This document shows, piece after piece, positions 1-6,466 of a stretch of DNA of 9,550 nt; position 1 is the first letter of the stretch, and the number at the start of each line of letters is the position of its first letter. The notes below the pieces were generated by a model that made no database searches, was not told where the DNA came from, and saw nothing but the letters and a program-made list of their open reading frames with translations. Source of the DNA: JBBIII01 sp037446575 (GTDB lineage: Bacteria; Bacteroidota; Ignavibacteria; UBA10030); NCBI GenBank assembly GCA_037446575.1, contig JBBIII010000087.1:1-9550 (forward strand), written 5' to 3'. The position numbers were made by a program, and so were the translations under genes.

Positions 1-54
1 ACTTCCTTAAAATTAACATTGATTCTTACTATTCAATTTAGTATAATAAAATCA

Positions 55-141
55 GATGAATAACTATAAACCAAAATATAAAGCAATCAAACAGCTTTGT
101 TATAACTGTCCTTGTACTGCGAAGTCGGTTAGTTATTCATC
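55..141. repeat. 12-bp perfect inverted repeat, 63-bp interior
   Basis: The left arm GATGAATAACTA (55-66) is the exact reverse complement of the right arm TAGTTATTCATC (130-141). The interior contains a smaller imperfect hairpin around 93-112 (ACAG...CTGT). This could be the ends of a small mobile-element remnant or a structured RNA. The arms are AT-rich and nothing else supports either reading, so the assignment is descriptive only. Confidence 0.4.
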
Positions 142-182
142 GGCCTGTCTATTATAAAATTCCCAAAAATTCTCTTCTAATA

Positions 183-210
183 AGGTCGAGTGAATAATTC
201 GATTCGACTT
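183..210 (+). terminator. possible terminator hairpin for a gene left of the window
   Basis: AGGTCGAGTGAAT (183-195) pairs imperfectly with ATTCGATTCGACTT (197-210): a GTCGA/TCGAC core, G-T wobbles and one bulged G at 201. A T-rich run (TTCTTTATT) follows. This could end a plus-strand gene beyond the left edge. The stem is imperfect and no upstream gene is visible to confirm it. Confidence 0.25.
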
Positions 211-242
211 CTTTATTGATTGTAAATAGAGATGAAATAAAA

Positions 243-273
243 TCTTTGCGTTTCTCAGCGATCTTTGCGGTTT
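243..273. repeat. CGCAAAG-type interspersed repeat copy
   Basis: The plus strand reads CTTTGCG, then CTCAGCG at 255-260, then CTTTGCGG, ending in GGTTT. This is three degenerate CTTTGCG-like units about 10 bases apart. On the reverse strand it reads as the accgcaaag...cgcaaag pattern. I recall such short intergenic repeats from many bacterial genomes, often in multiple copies. That recall is from memory and was not searched. Only one copy is seen in this window. It lies in the cysK upstream region. Confidence 0.45.
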
Positions 274-359
274 GATTTTTATAAAAAAATAGAAAGATGA
301 AAATTTTTACTTATTAAATAATGTATTTATGTTGAAATAAATAACAATGAGGAAATAAT

Positions 360-1274
360 ATGAAAGCACAAAATATACTTGAAACAATAGGCAAAACGCC
401 GCATGTCCGATTGAATCGTTTGTTTGGTGATAAAGAAGTATGGATTAAATTAGAACGAACGAATCCGGGCGGTAGTATAAAGGATCGAATCGCTTTATCA
501 ATGATTGAAGATGCCGAACGGCAAGGAATTCTTAATAAAGATTCTGTCATCATAGAGCCAACATCTGGAAACACCGGTATCGGACTTGCGCTTGTTGCCG
601 CAGTTAAAGGTTATCAACTGATTCTGGTAATGCCGGAATCTATGTCAATCGAACGGCGCAGATTGATGGCGGCTTATGGCGCAAAATTTGATTTAACACC
701 GCGCGAAAAGGGAATGCCCGGAGCAATTGCCCGCGCTCAAGAACTCGCCGCCATAACTCCAAATTCTTGGATACCGCAACAATTCGAGAATGAAGCTAAT
801 ATCGAAATTCACAAGCAAACTACCGTAAAAGAAATTCTTGAAGATTTCTCTGACGGTTTAGATTTTGTGATAACAGGAGTTGGAACCGGCGGACACATTA
901 CGGCAATTGGCGAAGAATTGAAAAAGAAATTTAAGAATCTGAAAGTATTTGCGGTTGAGCCGGCGGCTTCTCCCGTAATCAGCGGTGGACAACCAGCCCC
1001 GCATCCTATTCAAGGAATAGGCGCTGGATTTATTCCAAAAAATCTTCACCTCAATACCATTGACGGAGTTATTCAAATTACAAAAGAAGAAGCATTTGAA
1101 TTTACTCAGCGCACTGCAAAGGAGGAAGGTATTCTCGTTGGTATTTCTACCGGCGCCGCTCTTGCCGCCGTTTCCAAGAAAATCACGGAACTTCATAAAG
1201 GTGGAAGAATTCTTACATTTAATTATGATACAGGTGAAAGATATCTTTCTGTTGACGGATTATTCCCTTTATAA
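360..1274 (+). CDS. cysK: cysteine synthase (O-acetylserine sulfhydrylase)
   Basis: Cytoplasmic PLP enzyme that makes L-cysteine from O-acetylserine and sulfide, the last step of sulfate assimilation. The 304 residues match the usual family length (about 300-310). The PLP Schiff-base lysine is K41 in NPGGSIKDR. The substrate-carboxylate loop is TSGNTG (68-73). The glycine-rich PLP phosphate loop is GVGTGGH (173-179), with His where the E. coli enzyme has Thr, a variant common in the family. The pyridine-ring serine lies in GISTGAA near residue 263. The C-terminus carries the conserved DTGERYLS stretch. The start is ATG with GAGGA 6 nt upstream. The next gene begins 23 bp downstream with its own ribosome binding site, so cotranscription is likely. 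CysM or a cystathionine beta-synthase-like paralogue cannot be excluded, but CysK fits best. Confidence 0.93.
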   Translation: MKAQNILETIGKTPHVRLNRLFGDKEVWIKLERTNPGGSIKDRIALSMIEDAERQGILNKDSVIIEPTSGNTGIGLALVAAVKGYQLILVMPESMSIERRRLMAAYGAKFDLTPREKGMPGAIARAQELAAITPNSWIPQQFENEANIEIHKQTTVKEILEDFSDGLDFVITGVGTGGHITAIGEELKKKFKNLKVFAVEPAASPVISGGQPAPHPIQGIGAGFIPKNLHLNTIDGVIQITKEEAFEFTQRTAKEEGILVGISTGAALAAVSKKITELHKGGRILTFNYDTGERYLSVDGLFPL

Positions 1275-1297
1275 AAAAATATTTATTAGGAGAATTT

Positions 1298-1660
1298 ATG
1301 ATAAACAAAACATACACAGTTGAATATTACTACAAGGCAAGATGGGGTTATGCAGAAGAGTTTTTTCAATTATTCAAAAAGAATCACTTGCCAGTTCTGT
1401 TGAAATTGAAAGAGCTTGGAAGAATTCTGAGTATTAAAATCGAGAAACCTCATTTTCATACGGCCGAAGATGGACGCTGGGATTATCGGGTTACAATTGT
1501 GTGGAAGAATATAAACTTTTTAAACGATGGGTTTGATGAAAAAACAATATCGCGCAGATTATTTCCAGACCAAAAAAAGTTCAAGAAAGAGGAACAAAGA
1601 AGATTTGAAATTCTTTTAGCTCATTGGGACTTACCTATAAAAGAAATCAATATTGTTTAA
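1298..1660 (+). CDS. small conserved-looking protein of unknown function
   Basis: 120 residues, with no signal peptide and no membrane segment, so probably a soluble cytoplasmic protein. It opens with a beta-strand-like TYTVEYYYKARWGYAEEF, followed by helices around residues 20-40. A second strand region follows (RILSIKIEKPHFH), then RWDYRVTIVWKN at about 62-73. A basic Lys/Arg-rich helical stretch comes after about residue 85. This alternation of strand and helix resembles the ferredoxin-like alpha/beta-barrel fold of small dimeric proteins (EthD/NIPSNAP-like). That is only a structural impression, and no catalytic motif is recognised. ATG with AGGAG at 1288-1292, spacing 5 nt. The 23-bp gap after cysK and the lack of an intervening terminator suggest one operon, but the sequence gives no reason to link it to cysteine synthesis. 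Confidence 0.85.
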   Translation: MINKTYTVEYYYKARWGYAEEFFQLFKKNHLPVLLKLKELGRILSIKIEKPHFHTAEDGRWDYRVTIVWKNINFLNDGFDEKTISRRLFPDQKKFKKEEQRRFEILLAHWDLPIKEINIV

Positions 1661-1824
1661 ATATTGTGAGTTTTACTCTGTTTATGTGCGGTTTTATTTC
1701 CAACAGAAAGCTTATACTTGGTTTTTAAAAAAGTTGCTTTTTAATTTGCTTTTGAGTAAATATTGAATACTTTATTACGTGTTTTAAATTAAAAGAAATT
1801 TTTAGGGAATATTAGGGGTCATAT

Positions 1825-2181
1825 ATGGATGGGGAGATTTTTAAGGAGGATCGAGAGGAATCTAATCTATCGGTACGTTCTAAGTATAACGTTCTCAATT
1901 GGCTGAAAAAACTTCCTTTGCAAAAAAGAAATGTTTTCGATTTACTAAAAATTAAGCATGAGGAAGAAATTATTATTAAACACGATGGGAATGATGCTCA
2001 GTTTATTGGGTGGGAAAAGACTCCAACAGGAGAAGTTTTTGCGCTTTATAATGTTCTGTTAGAAAATCATCCGCTTTATCATTCTACAGTATCGGAGAAG
2101 ACATTGCGCGAACAGAATTTAAATATACCGCTAACGCCCCCTCTTCCAAAGAATTTTAAAAAATTTGAGATGTCGAAATAA
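1825..2181 (+). CDS. hypothetical protein, 118 aa
   Basis: I do not recognise this gene. It is soluble, charged and has no signal peptide. The N-terminal 20 residues are acidic and probably disordered. A segment around 22-50 (NVLNWLKKLPLQKRNVFDLL) looks helical. The region at about 60-85 (FIGWEKTPTGEVFALYNVL) looks like beta strands. The last third contains STVSEKTLREQNLNIP and then a Pro-rich tail (TPPLPKNF). The ATG is preceded by TAGGGGTC, a weak Shine-Dalgarno, about 8 nt upstream. It stands alone after a 164-bp gap and converges on the histidine kinase, with 8 bp between the two stop codons. Codon use looks like its neighbours, so I take it as a real gene. No function is proposed. Confidence 0.75.
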   Translation: MDGEIFKEDREESNLSVRSKYNVLNWLKKLPLQKRNVFDLLKIKHEEEIIIKHDGNDAQFIGWEKTPTGEVFALYNVLLENHPLYHSTVSEKTLREQNLNIPLTPPLPKNFKKFEMSK

Positions 2182-2189
2182 ATTCATGG

Positions 2190-4205
2190 TTATAATGGTA
2201 TTCGGATTGTAAAAGCGCTTCCTCTTCCAAGTCTACTTTGAACTTCTATCGTGCCGCCATGCTGAGATACAATTTGCTGAGTTACTGCCAGTCCTATCCC
2301 ATTTCCATCAGATTTTGTTGTGAAATACAAGTTAAAGATTTTTTCTAATTGATTAGATGGAATTCCAGAACCGGTGTCCTTAACTTCAAAGAATACTGCA
2401 TTATCTTTTTGATAGACACGTAATGCAATTTTTCCCCCTTTTTTTGTAGCTTCCAAAGCATTCTGTAAAATATTTTGCAATGCTTGCATCATTTGATTTC
2501 GGTCAATAGAAATTGATTTGTTAATTTCACAAGAACTTGAAAAATCTATCCCGATATTCTTCACCTGATTCTTAAAAAGCGTATTGACATGCGAAGTGAA
2601 TTCTTTTACGGAGACAGATTCAATTCTTAATTTTGGAGGGCGTGCAAAAGAAAGAAACTGTTGAATAATATCGTTCACTCTAGCAGTTTCTTTTCTTAGG
2701 ACTTTTGTTAGCGACCCGTATTCCTTTTTGTTTTTTGTTGGAACAAATTCTTTCTCGTATCTTTGTGCAATCATAGAGATAGCGTTTAAAGGATTGCGAA
2801 TTTCATGAGCCACGCCGGATGCGAGCTCGCCCATCGCGCTCAGTTTATCTTTTCTTTGAATTTCTTTCTCCATACGCCGCAATTCTGTTAAATCCTTTAT
2901 AAGGACGGTTTGACTTTCTATCGAACCATCCTCTTTATTAATTTTAGAAAGAGAAATTGAAATTGTTCTTGTTTGATCTTTAGGCAGTTCAATAGTTAAT
3001 TCGGATTCTTTTGAGTTGTAGATAAGTTCAAGATTCTTGCTTAGTATTTCGGGTAATTCAGCAATAGATTTGCCAATTACATTTTTCGCTTTAATCCCGA
3101 ATAAACTTTCTGCTTGTTGGTTAAATAATGTTATTCTCTTTTGGTTGTCTATTGTAACAACAGTGTCCCGCATCTGTTCTAAAATATTGCTGTAAAATGA
3201 TTCTATCGATGTAATTTTCTGGCGAGATAGAATGTATTTCTGTGCGGCGATAAAAGCCGCAATCGTGAGAAATGCAATCAATATTAGAACAACGGTACGC
3301 ATTAAATTTCGTTGTTGAGCTTGTTGTTGGATCGCACGTACTTCATCTAATGACAATCCGATACGAATTATTCCGATGCGCGAATTATCTAAATTTAGCG
3401 GTTTTAAGACCTCATACACCTTGCGTTTATGAAATGATATATGGCGTGTAAGAACAGTGTCTTTTTTCAATAAATCGGCTAAAGTAGCGTCGCTAGAAAT
3501 TGAAGAAAGCTGATCAACAGATTCGCTTGCCGCTATAATTCCTTCTTCATCCTGAAGCGCGGCGTATTCAATCCCGCTATTGTTGCCGAGGTCGCGTAGA
3601 AGTCTACCAATACCAATCGTCTTCTTTAGATTGGCGAAACTAGTAATATCAATATTTACGACAATTGCTCCGCCTTCCGGATTTGTTCTCCTAACTGCAA
3701 CTGCAAATCTTTCGCCATCTTCATACTGAGCTTCATTTGTTCCAATCACTATGTAATCTGTTTCATTATTTAAAATAGGTTTCAATATTTCTTTTGAATG
3801 AAGTTTTTCAGCTGTTTTTTGATCATCAATATTGAGCGTATGATTTGAAAGAATAATTCTTCCGTTCTTATCGAATAAGTATATTAAAAATATATTGTTT
3901 TCATTTGCGATTCGGTTTAGGTCCGATTTAAGTAAAAATTTTGCATTGTCTAATTGAGCGATTAATCGAGCGGCAGTAAGAAGTCTTTCCGCAATTTGTC
4001 GCTCTATCTCTTCAGAAGAAAGAATAATGTTAATACTTGAGTTTTCAATTGTTTCTACAAGTGAGAGCGCCTCTTTTTCTAACACTTTATAGATTTCTTG
4101 TTCGGTTTGCATTGATTGATAGAATGTCCCTACTATCATTATCAAAGCGATTACGATACTTGTGAGTATGATGAAGCGAGGTTGTATATAAAAATTCCAT
4201 TTCAT
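2190..4205 (-). CDS. membrane sensor histidine kinase, PAS-containing, NtrB-like
   Basis: Inner-membrane sensor kinase of a two-component system, 671 aa from the chosen ATG. TM1 is residues 10-29 and TM2 about 302-322. Between them is a large periplasmic region of about 270 residues, long enough for a double Cache-type sensor; the ligand is unknown. A cytoplasmic PAS domain follows (about 333-445, with LFNQQAESLFGI). Then come the HisKA helix with the phospho-acceptor His467 (GVAHEIRNPLNAIS) and the HATPase domain (about 565-671). The ATPase shows N-box NILQNALEA, G1 DTGSGIP, FTTK, and G2 GNGIGLAVTQQIVSQHGG. All catalytic boxes look intact. The HEIRNPL form is typical of NtrB/ZraS-type partners of NtrC regulators. 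The frame can be extended to a TTG at 4229 (679 aa). I prefer the ATG at 4205, because neither start has a ribosome binding site and the ATG puts TM1 right after a short N-terminus. No response regulator is adjacent; the NtrC-type one at 8116-9498 is the obvious candidate partner. Confidence 0.92.
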   Translation of the reverse strand: MKWNFYIQPRFIILTSIVIALIMIVGTFYQSMQTEQEIYKVLEKEALSLVETIENSSINIILSSEEIERQIAERLLTAARLIAQLDNAKFLLKSDLNRIANENNIFLIYLFDKNGRIILSNHTLNIDDQKTAEKLHSKEILKPILNNETDYIVIGTNEAQYEDGERFAVAVRRTNPEGGAIVVNIDITSFANLKKTIGIGRLLRDLGNNSGIEYAALQDEEGIIAASESVDQLSSISSDATLADLLKKDTVLTRHISFHKRKVYEVLKPLNLDNSRIGIIRIGLSLDEVRAIQQQAQQRNLMRTVVLILIAFLTIAAFIAAQKYILSRQKITSIESFYSNILEQMRDTVVTIDNQKRITLFNQQAESLFGIKAKNVIGKSIAELPEILSKNLELIYNSKESELTIELPKDQTRTISISLSKINKEDGSIESQTVLIKDLTELRRMEKEIQRKDKLSAMGELASGVAHEIRNPLNAISMIAQRYEKEFVPTKNKKEYGSLTKVLRKETARVNDIIQQFLSFARPPKLRIESVSVKEFTSHVNTLFKNQVKNIGIDFSSSCEINKSISIDRNQMMQALQNILQNALEATKKGGKIALRVYQKDNAVFFEVKDTGSGIPSNQLEKIFNLYFTTKSDGNGIGLAVTQQIVSQHGGTIEVQSRLGRGSAFTIRIPL

Positions 4206-4412
4206 TTTTGATTTCAATCTATCGACCAATCAAAACAAAGTCAAGCCATACGAAAAGAGATTAAGGTATTGAATTTATCAACATTAATTCTACATGAAGG
4301 ATTTGAAAACTCATTAAACTCATACAAAAAATATTAATACCTAACTTGCCATATTTGACTTAAGATAGTATTTTACATCAACAGCTATTAACGAATTCTA
4401 CTAACTACATTG

Positions 4413-4417
4413 AAAGG
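4413..4417 (+). promoter_or_regulatory. ribosome binding site fixing the start at 4425
   Basis: AAAGG lies 7 nt before the ATG at 4425. It falls inside the five extra codons of the longer TTG-initiated reading (4410), so the ATG is the better start. Confidence 0.7.
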
Positions 4418-4424
4418 TCTTTTC

Positions 4425-5111
4425 ATGAAAACATCTCTTTGGGGATTAATAATTATTCTTTTGGGGAGCGCTGTTTGTTATGGTCAATTTACAATTGGCG
4501 GAAGCATAAAGAGCCGTTATATTTGGCGCGGAATTGATTTGGGAAATTCACCAAGTCTACAACCGGCAATAACATATCAATTGGGGCAATTTACGGCGGG
4601 CATCGCCGGCGCTTATGGATTTCCTGATACCGGAAAAGGTTATGCAGAGAACGCTTTTTTATTTTCATATGCTATTCCTTTATCTTCAGGCAGTTTATCT
4701 TTATTGTGTACCGATTTATATTTTCCAAGCTACGGAGCAAATTTCTTCAATACGAAAGGAGATGGCACTGGAGGTCACAATGTTGAAATAGGATTACAAT
4801 ATGCTGGACCAGAAAGTTTTCCAATTATTACGCGCGCATTTATTGTTGTTCATAATGATCCTGACAACTCGGCTTACTTTGAATTTGAATATCCATTTTC
4901 AATTGACAATATAGTTGTCAATGCTATAGCAGGCTTTGCAGGAAATAGGAGTATTATCTATAAAACAAATGGTATTGATCTCATAAACATCGGATTTACA
5001 GCTATAAAAACAATTCCAATTGGTGCAACATCATCAATGTTTCTGTCAACTTCATTCATTGTAAATCCAAGATTAGAGCAATCTTATCTTGTATTTGGAA
5101 TAGGATTTTAA
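4425..5111 (+). CDS. outer-membrane beta-barrel protein, TorF/Gcw_chp-like porin
   Basis: Exported outer-membrane protein of 228 aa from the chosen ATG. The signal peptide is residues 1-20 (MKTSLWG, hydrophobic core, AVCYG) and cleavage would leave Gln21. Cys18 is not in a good lipobox, because Val precedes it, so it is not called a lipoprotein. The mature protein begins FTIGGSIKSRYIWRGIDLG. The SRYIWRG pattern followed by SLQPAITYQ is typical of the Bacteroidota/proteobacterial TIGR02001 'TorF-like putative porin' proteins (family assignment from memory). The rest alternates Gly/aromatic beta-strands and ends SYLVFGIGF, with a terminal Phe as in barrels inserted by the BAM complex. The transported substrate is unknown. 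It is divergent from the histidine kinase across about 220 bp, a layout that would suit regulation by that kinase, though no operator is visible. It ends 5 bp before a strong bidirectional hairpin. Confidence 0.85.
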   Translation: MKTSLWGLIIILLGSAVCYGQFTIGGSIKSRYIWRGIDLGNSPSLQPAITYQLGQFTAGIAGAYGFPDTGKGYAENAFLFSYAIPLSSGSLSLLCTDLYFPSYGANFFNTKGDGTGGHNVEIGLQYAGPESFPIITRAFIVVHNDPDNSAYFEFEYPFSIDNIVVNAIAGFAGNRSIIYKTNGIDLINIGFTAIKTIPIGATSSMFLSTSFIVNPRLEQSYLVFGIGF

Positions 5112-5115
5112 ATAA

Positions 5116-5149
5116 ATTCCCGAAATCTTTGAAAGCAGATTTCGGGAAT
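5116..5149. terminator. bidirectional terminator between convergent genes
   Basis: A perfect 13-bp stem: ATTCCCGAAATCT (5116-5128) with AGATTTCGGGAAT (5137-5149), and an 8-nt loop. Plus-strand transcripts leave it into ATTTT. Minus-strand transcripts leave it into TTATTTAAAA. It occupies almost all of the 41 bp between the stop of the porin gene and the stop of the barrel gene, as expected for a shared terminator. Confidence 0.88.
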
Positions 5150-5152
5150 ATT

Positions 5153-6052
5153 TTAAAATGGGATAGTTAATCCGATCGTAAAAGCGTTGTTTTTATAATC
5201 GTAAAATGGATCGTTGGATGAATTTTTTATATGTTCGTACATTAATTGCAGGGTAAAGAGATCGAATTCTTTTTGCAATTGAATCGTTAATACATTTCGC
5301 CTATCTAAACGGTTATGTGCAATTTGTACCCCTTGCAAATTATAAGCTGGAAGATTAGAATATTTCTTTTCTTGACTGCTAAATGAAAACCGCAATCGAG
5401 AATCAAATGGAAGAGCTTGGGTTAACATACCTTGCAACATCAAACCCTCATAACCATAATGATCGTCAAATAGTTCATCATCAGAAAAAGAAGCGTTAAT
5501 AGATGCTAAGTAGCGCGATTCTTTTTTCAGATTTGTCTGGTACTGTGCCATAATACTTATGCCAGTGTTTTCAAACACCGATTGACCTATACGTAAAGAT
5601 CCAAGCCATTGAGTAACTATTGGTTTGGCGTTTGTTTTCTTTGTGTTGATTGAGTCGTTTGTTGATGAGTAGAGCTTAGCTCCAAAACTAGTAAGAAAAA
5701 TAAACGTCGTTTTTGAAGGCAGATATGTTGAAAAGTTTAGTTTTACCATGTGCTCATTATAATTGAACTCAGGAAGATTTGTATAATTTACTAATTGAAA
5801 AGAATAACCCGCTTGTCCCCAAAAGTTTTTTATAAAATAATGNNNNNNNNNNNNNNNNNNNNNNNNNNNNNNNNNNNNNNNNNNNNNNNNNNNNNNNNNN
5901 NNNNNNNNNNNNNNNNNNNNNNNNNNNNNNNNNNNNNNNNNNTTATCATCATTTAAATATGCGAATTCTGTTTCTAAAGAGAATTGTCCAAATAGATTTG
6001 GATTTAAAACAGTGGCAAATACTCCAGCGACGAAGATAAGTCGTATTATCAT
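5153..6052 (-). CDS. outer-membrane beta-barrel protein, interrupted by assembly gap
   Basis: Probable outer-membrane barrel and last gene of the minus-strand envelope cluster. The N-terminal part shows a signal peptide (MIIRLIFVAGVF...NLFG) with Gln23 as the likely first mature residue, then FSLETEFAYLNDD before the gap. After the gap come long amphipathic strands rich in Tyr/Phe/Asn (HYFIKNFWGQAGYSFQLVNY; DSRLRFSFSSQ; FDLFTLQLMYEHI) and the terminal strand FTIGLTIPF, ending in Phe. Counted across 100 Ns it is 299 codons. The Ns look like a placeholder, so the true length and even the continuity of the two halves are not proven. Support for one gene is that both flanks are in the same frame and both look like a barrel. 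The start ATG overlaps the stop of the upstream small secreted-protein gene (ATGA), with AGAGGT 5 nt upstream, so translation is probably coupled. No specific barrel family is recognised. Confidence 0.75.
   Translation of the reverse strand: MIIRLIFVAGVFATVLNPNLFGQFSLETEFAYLNDDXXXXXXXXXXXXXXXXXXXXXXXXXXXXXXXXXXHYFIKNFWGQAGYSFQLVNYTNLPEFNYNEHMVKLNFSTYLPSKTTFIFLTSFGAKLYSSTNDSINTKKTNAKPIVTQWLGSLRIGQSVFENTGISIMAQYQTNLKKESRYLASINASFSDDELFDDHYGYEGLMLQGMLTQALPFDSRLRFSFSSQEKKYSNLPAYNLQGVQIAHNRLDRRNVLTIQLQKEFDLFTLQLMYEHIKNSSNDPFYDYKNNAFTIGLTIPF
5843..5942. other. assembly gap, exactly 100 N
   Basis: One hundred consecutive Ns lie in the N-terminal third of the barrel gene. A run of exactly 100 is the usual placeholder for a gap of unknown size, so distances across it should not be trusted. 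Confidence 0.97.
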
Positions 6053-6387
6053 TTTTTACCTCTTTGTCTTTGTTTATCTTGGCCTGATTGATTACCGCCC
6101 TCTGAGCTTCCAGATTTCAACTTTTGAAGTTGTCCTGTGCCTGTTGTTCCTTTTCTTTTTTCATATGTGTTGCCATGTTTAAAACCGAGTCCGCTTGCAC
6201 GTTTATCACAAATTCCATCTCCGTCTTCATCGATAAATTGATCAGCTTGTTTTTTTGATCCTTCATTTACAGATTCTTTTTTGGCATTATTGGCTTCATC
6301 TTTTTTAATAGCGGCGCTATCCATACTTTGGCTTAATAGTGGCGTCGATATTAGAATGCTCGTTAGAAAAATAAATAGTGCTTTCAT
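6049..6387 (-). CDS. small secreted protein with DEDGDGICD loop
   Basis: Exported low-complexity protein, 112 aa. The signal peptide is residues 1-19 (MKALFIFLTSILISTPLLS), with Gln20 as the first mature residue. A charged Lys/Glu/Asn stretch follows (24-48). The only recognisable motif is FIDEDGDGICD at 51-61. Its Asp53, Asp55, Asp57 and Asp61 are spaced like a calcium loop of the EF-hand/thrombospondin-3 type. Cys60 is the only cysteine in the protein. The tail is Gly/Ser/Gln/Lys-rich and ends RGKK. The same motif, single Cys and basic Gly-rich tail occur in the neighbouring upstream gene, so the two are probably diverged duplicates. The ATG has AAGGGT 6 nt upstream. The stop overlaps the barrel ATG by ATGA, pointing to a shared job at the cell surface. 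The metal-binding reading is inference and the biological function is unknown. Confidence 0.87.
   Translation of the reverse strand: MKALFIFLTSILISTPLLSQSMDSAAIKKDEANNAKKESVNEGSKKQADQFIDEDGDGICDKRASGLGFKHGNTYEKRKGTTGTGQLQKLKSGSSEGGNQSGQDKQRQRGKK
6058..6063 (-). promoter_or_regulatory. ribosome binding site inside upstream gene for overlapping barrel start
   Basis: AGAGGT lies 5 nt before the ATG at 6052, inside the last codons of the small secreted-protein gene. With the ATGA overlap it supports coupled translation of the two genes. Confidence 0.65.
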
Positions 6388-6410
6388 CTTATTACCCTTA
6401 TAAAATTAAA

Positions 6411-6440
6411 TTTAGCGATGGATTTTATTCCATCGCTAAA
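6411..6440 (-). terminator. hairpin between the two DEDGDG protein genes
   Basis: A perfect 12-bp stem: TTTAGCGATGGA (6411-6422) with TCCATCGCTAAA (6429-6440), and a 6-nt loop. On the minus strand it follows the stop of the upstream gene by 26 nt and leads into TTTAATTTTAT, as a Rho-independent terminator would. The next gene starts 23 nt further on with no room for a full promoter. Partial read-through, giving less product from the second gene and the barrel, is therefore likely. Confidence 0.8.
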
Positions 6441-6466
6441 ATATGTGTTGATTCTATTTGTACAAC

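Larger units (their letters stand above)
1..359. other. non-coding region upstream of cysK
   Basis: I see no convincing gene in these 359 bases. The stretch is very AT-rich and has stops in all frames. It holds a 12-bp perfect inverted repeat (55-66 with 130-141), an imperfect hairpin (183-210) followed by a T-rich run, and a CGCAAAG-type repeat (243-273). The last part must contain the cysK promoter and leader, but I cannot pick out a convincing -35/-10 pair. A GAGGA ribosome binding site at 349-353 precedes the cysK ATG by 6 nt. No tRNA cloverleaf is visible. Confidence 0.7.

Noticed and set aside
173..179. CysK residues 173-179: His in the GTGGH phosphate loop as a possible defect
   Set aside because: GTGGH occurs widely in active cysteine synthases, so it is normal variation. 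Positions here are residues, at bases 876-896.
314..1323. Frames overlapping cysK on both strands (314-574, 858-1196, 1060-1323)
   Set aside because: They are shadows of the well-supported cysK gene, have no ribosome binding site of note, and encode no recognisable motif.
1648..1666. CAATATT-N5-AATATTG hairpin at the end of the 1298 gene
   Set aside because: The stem is 7 bp of almost pure A-T, overlaps the stop codon and lacks a following T-run. It is too weak to call a terminator.
2171..2180. TGTCGAAATA identical to 7141-7150
   Set aside because: A 10-base match at the end of a coding region without the rest of the 16-bp site. It is probably chance.
4230..4424. TTGACT boxes on both strands in the divergent kinase/porin intergenic region
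   Set aside because: No -10 element lies at a suitable distance from either, and housekeeping promoters in this lineage may not follow the E. coli pattern.
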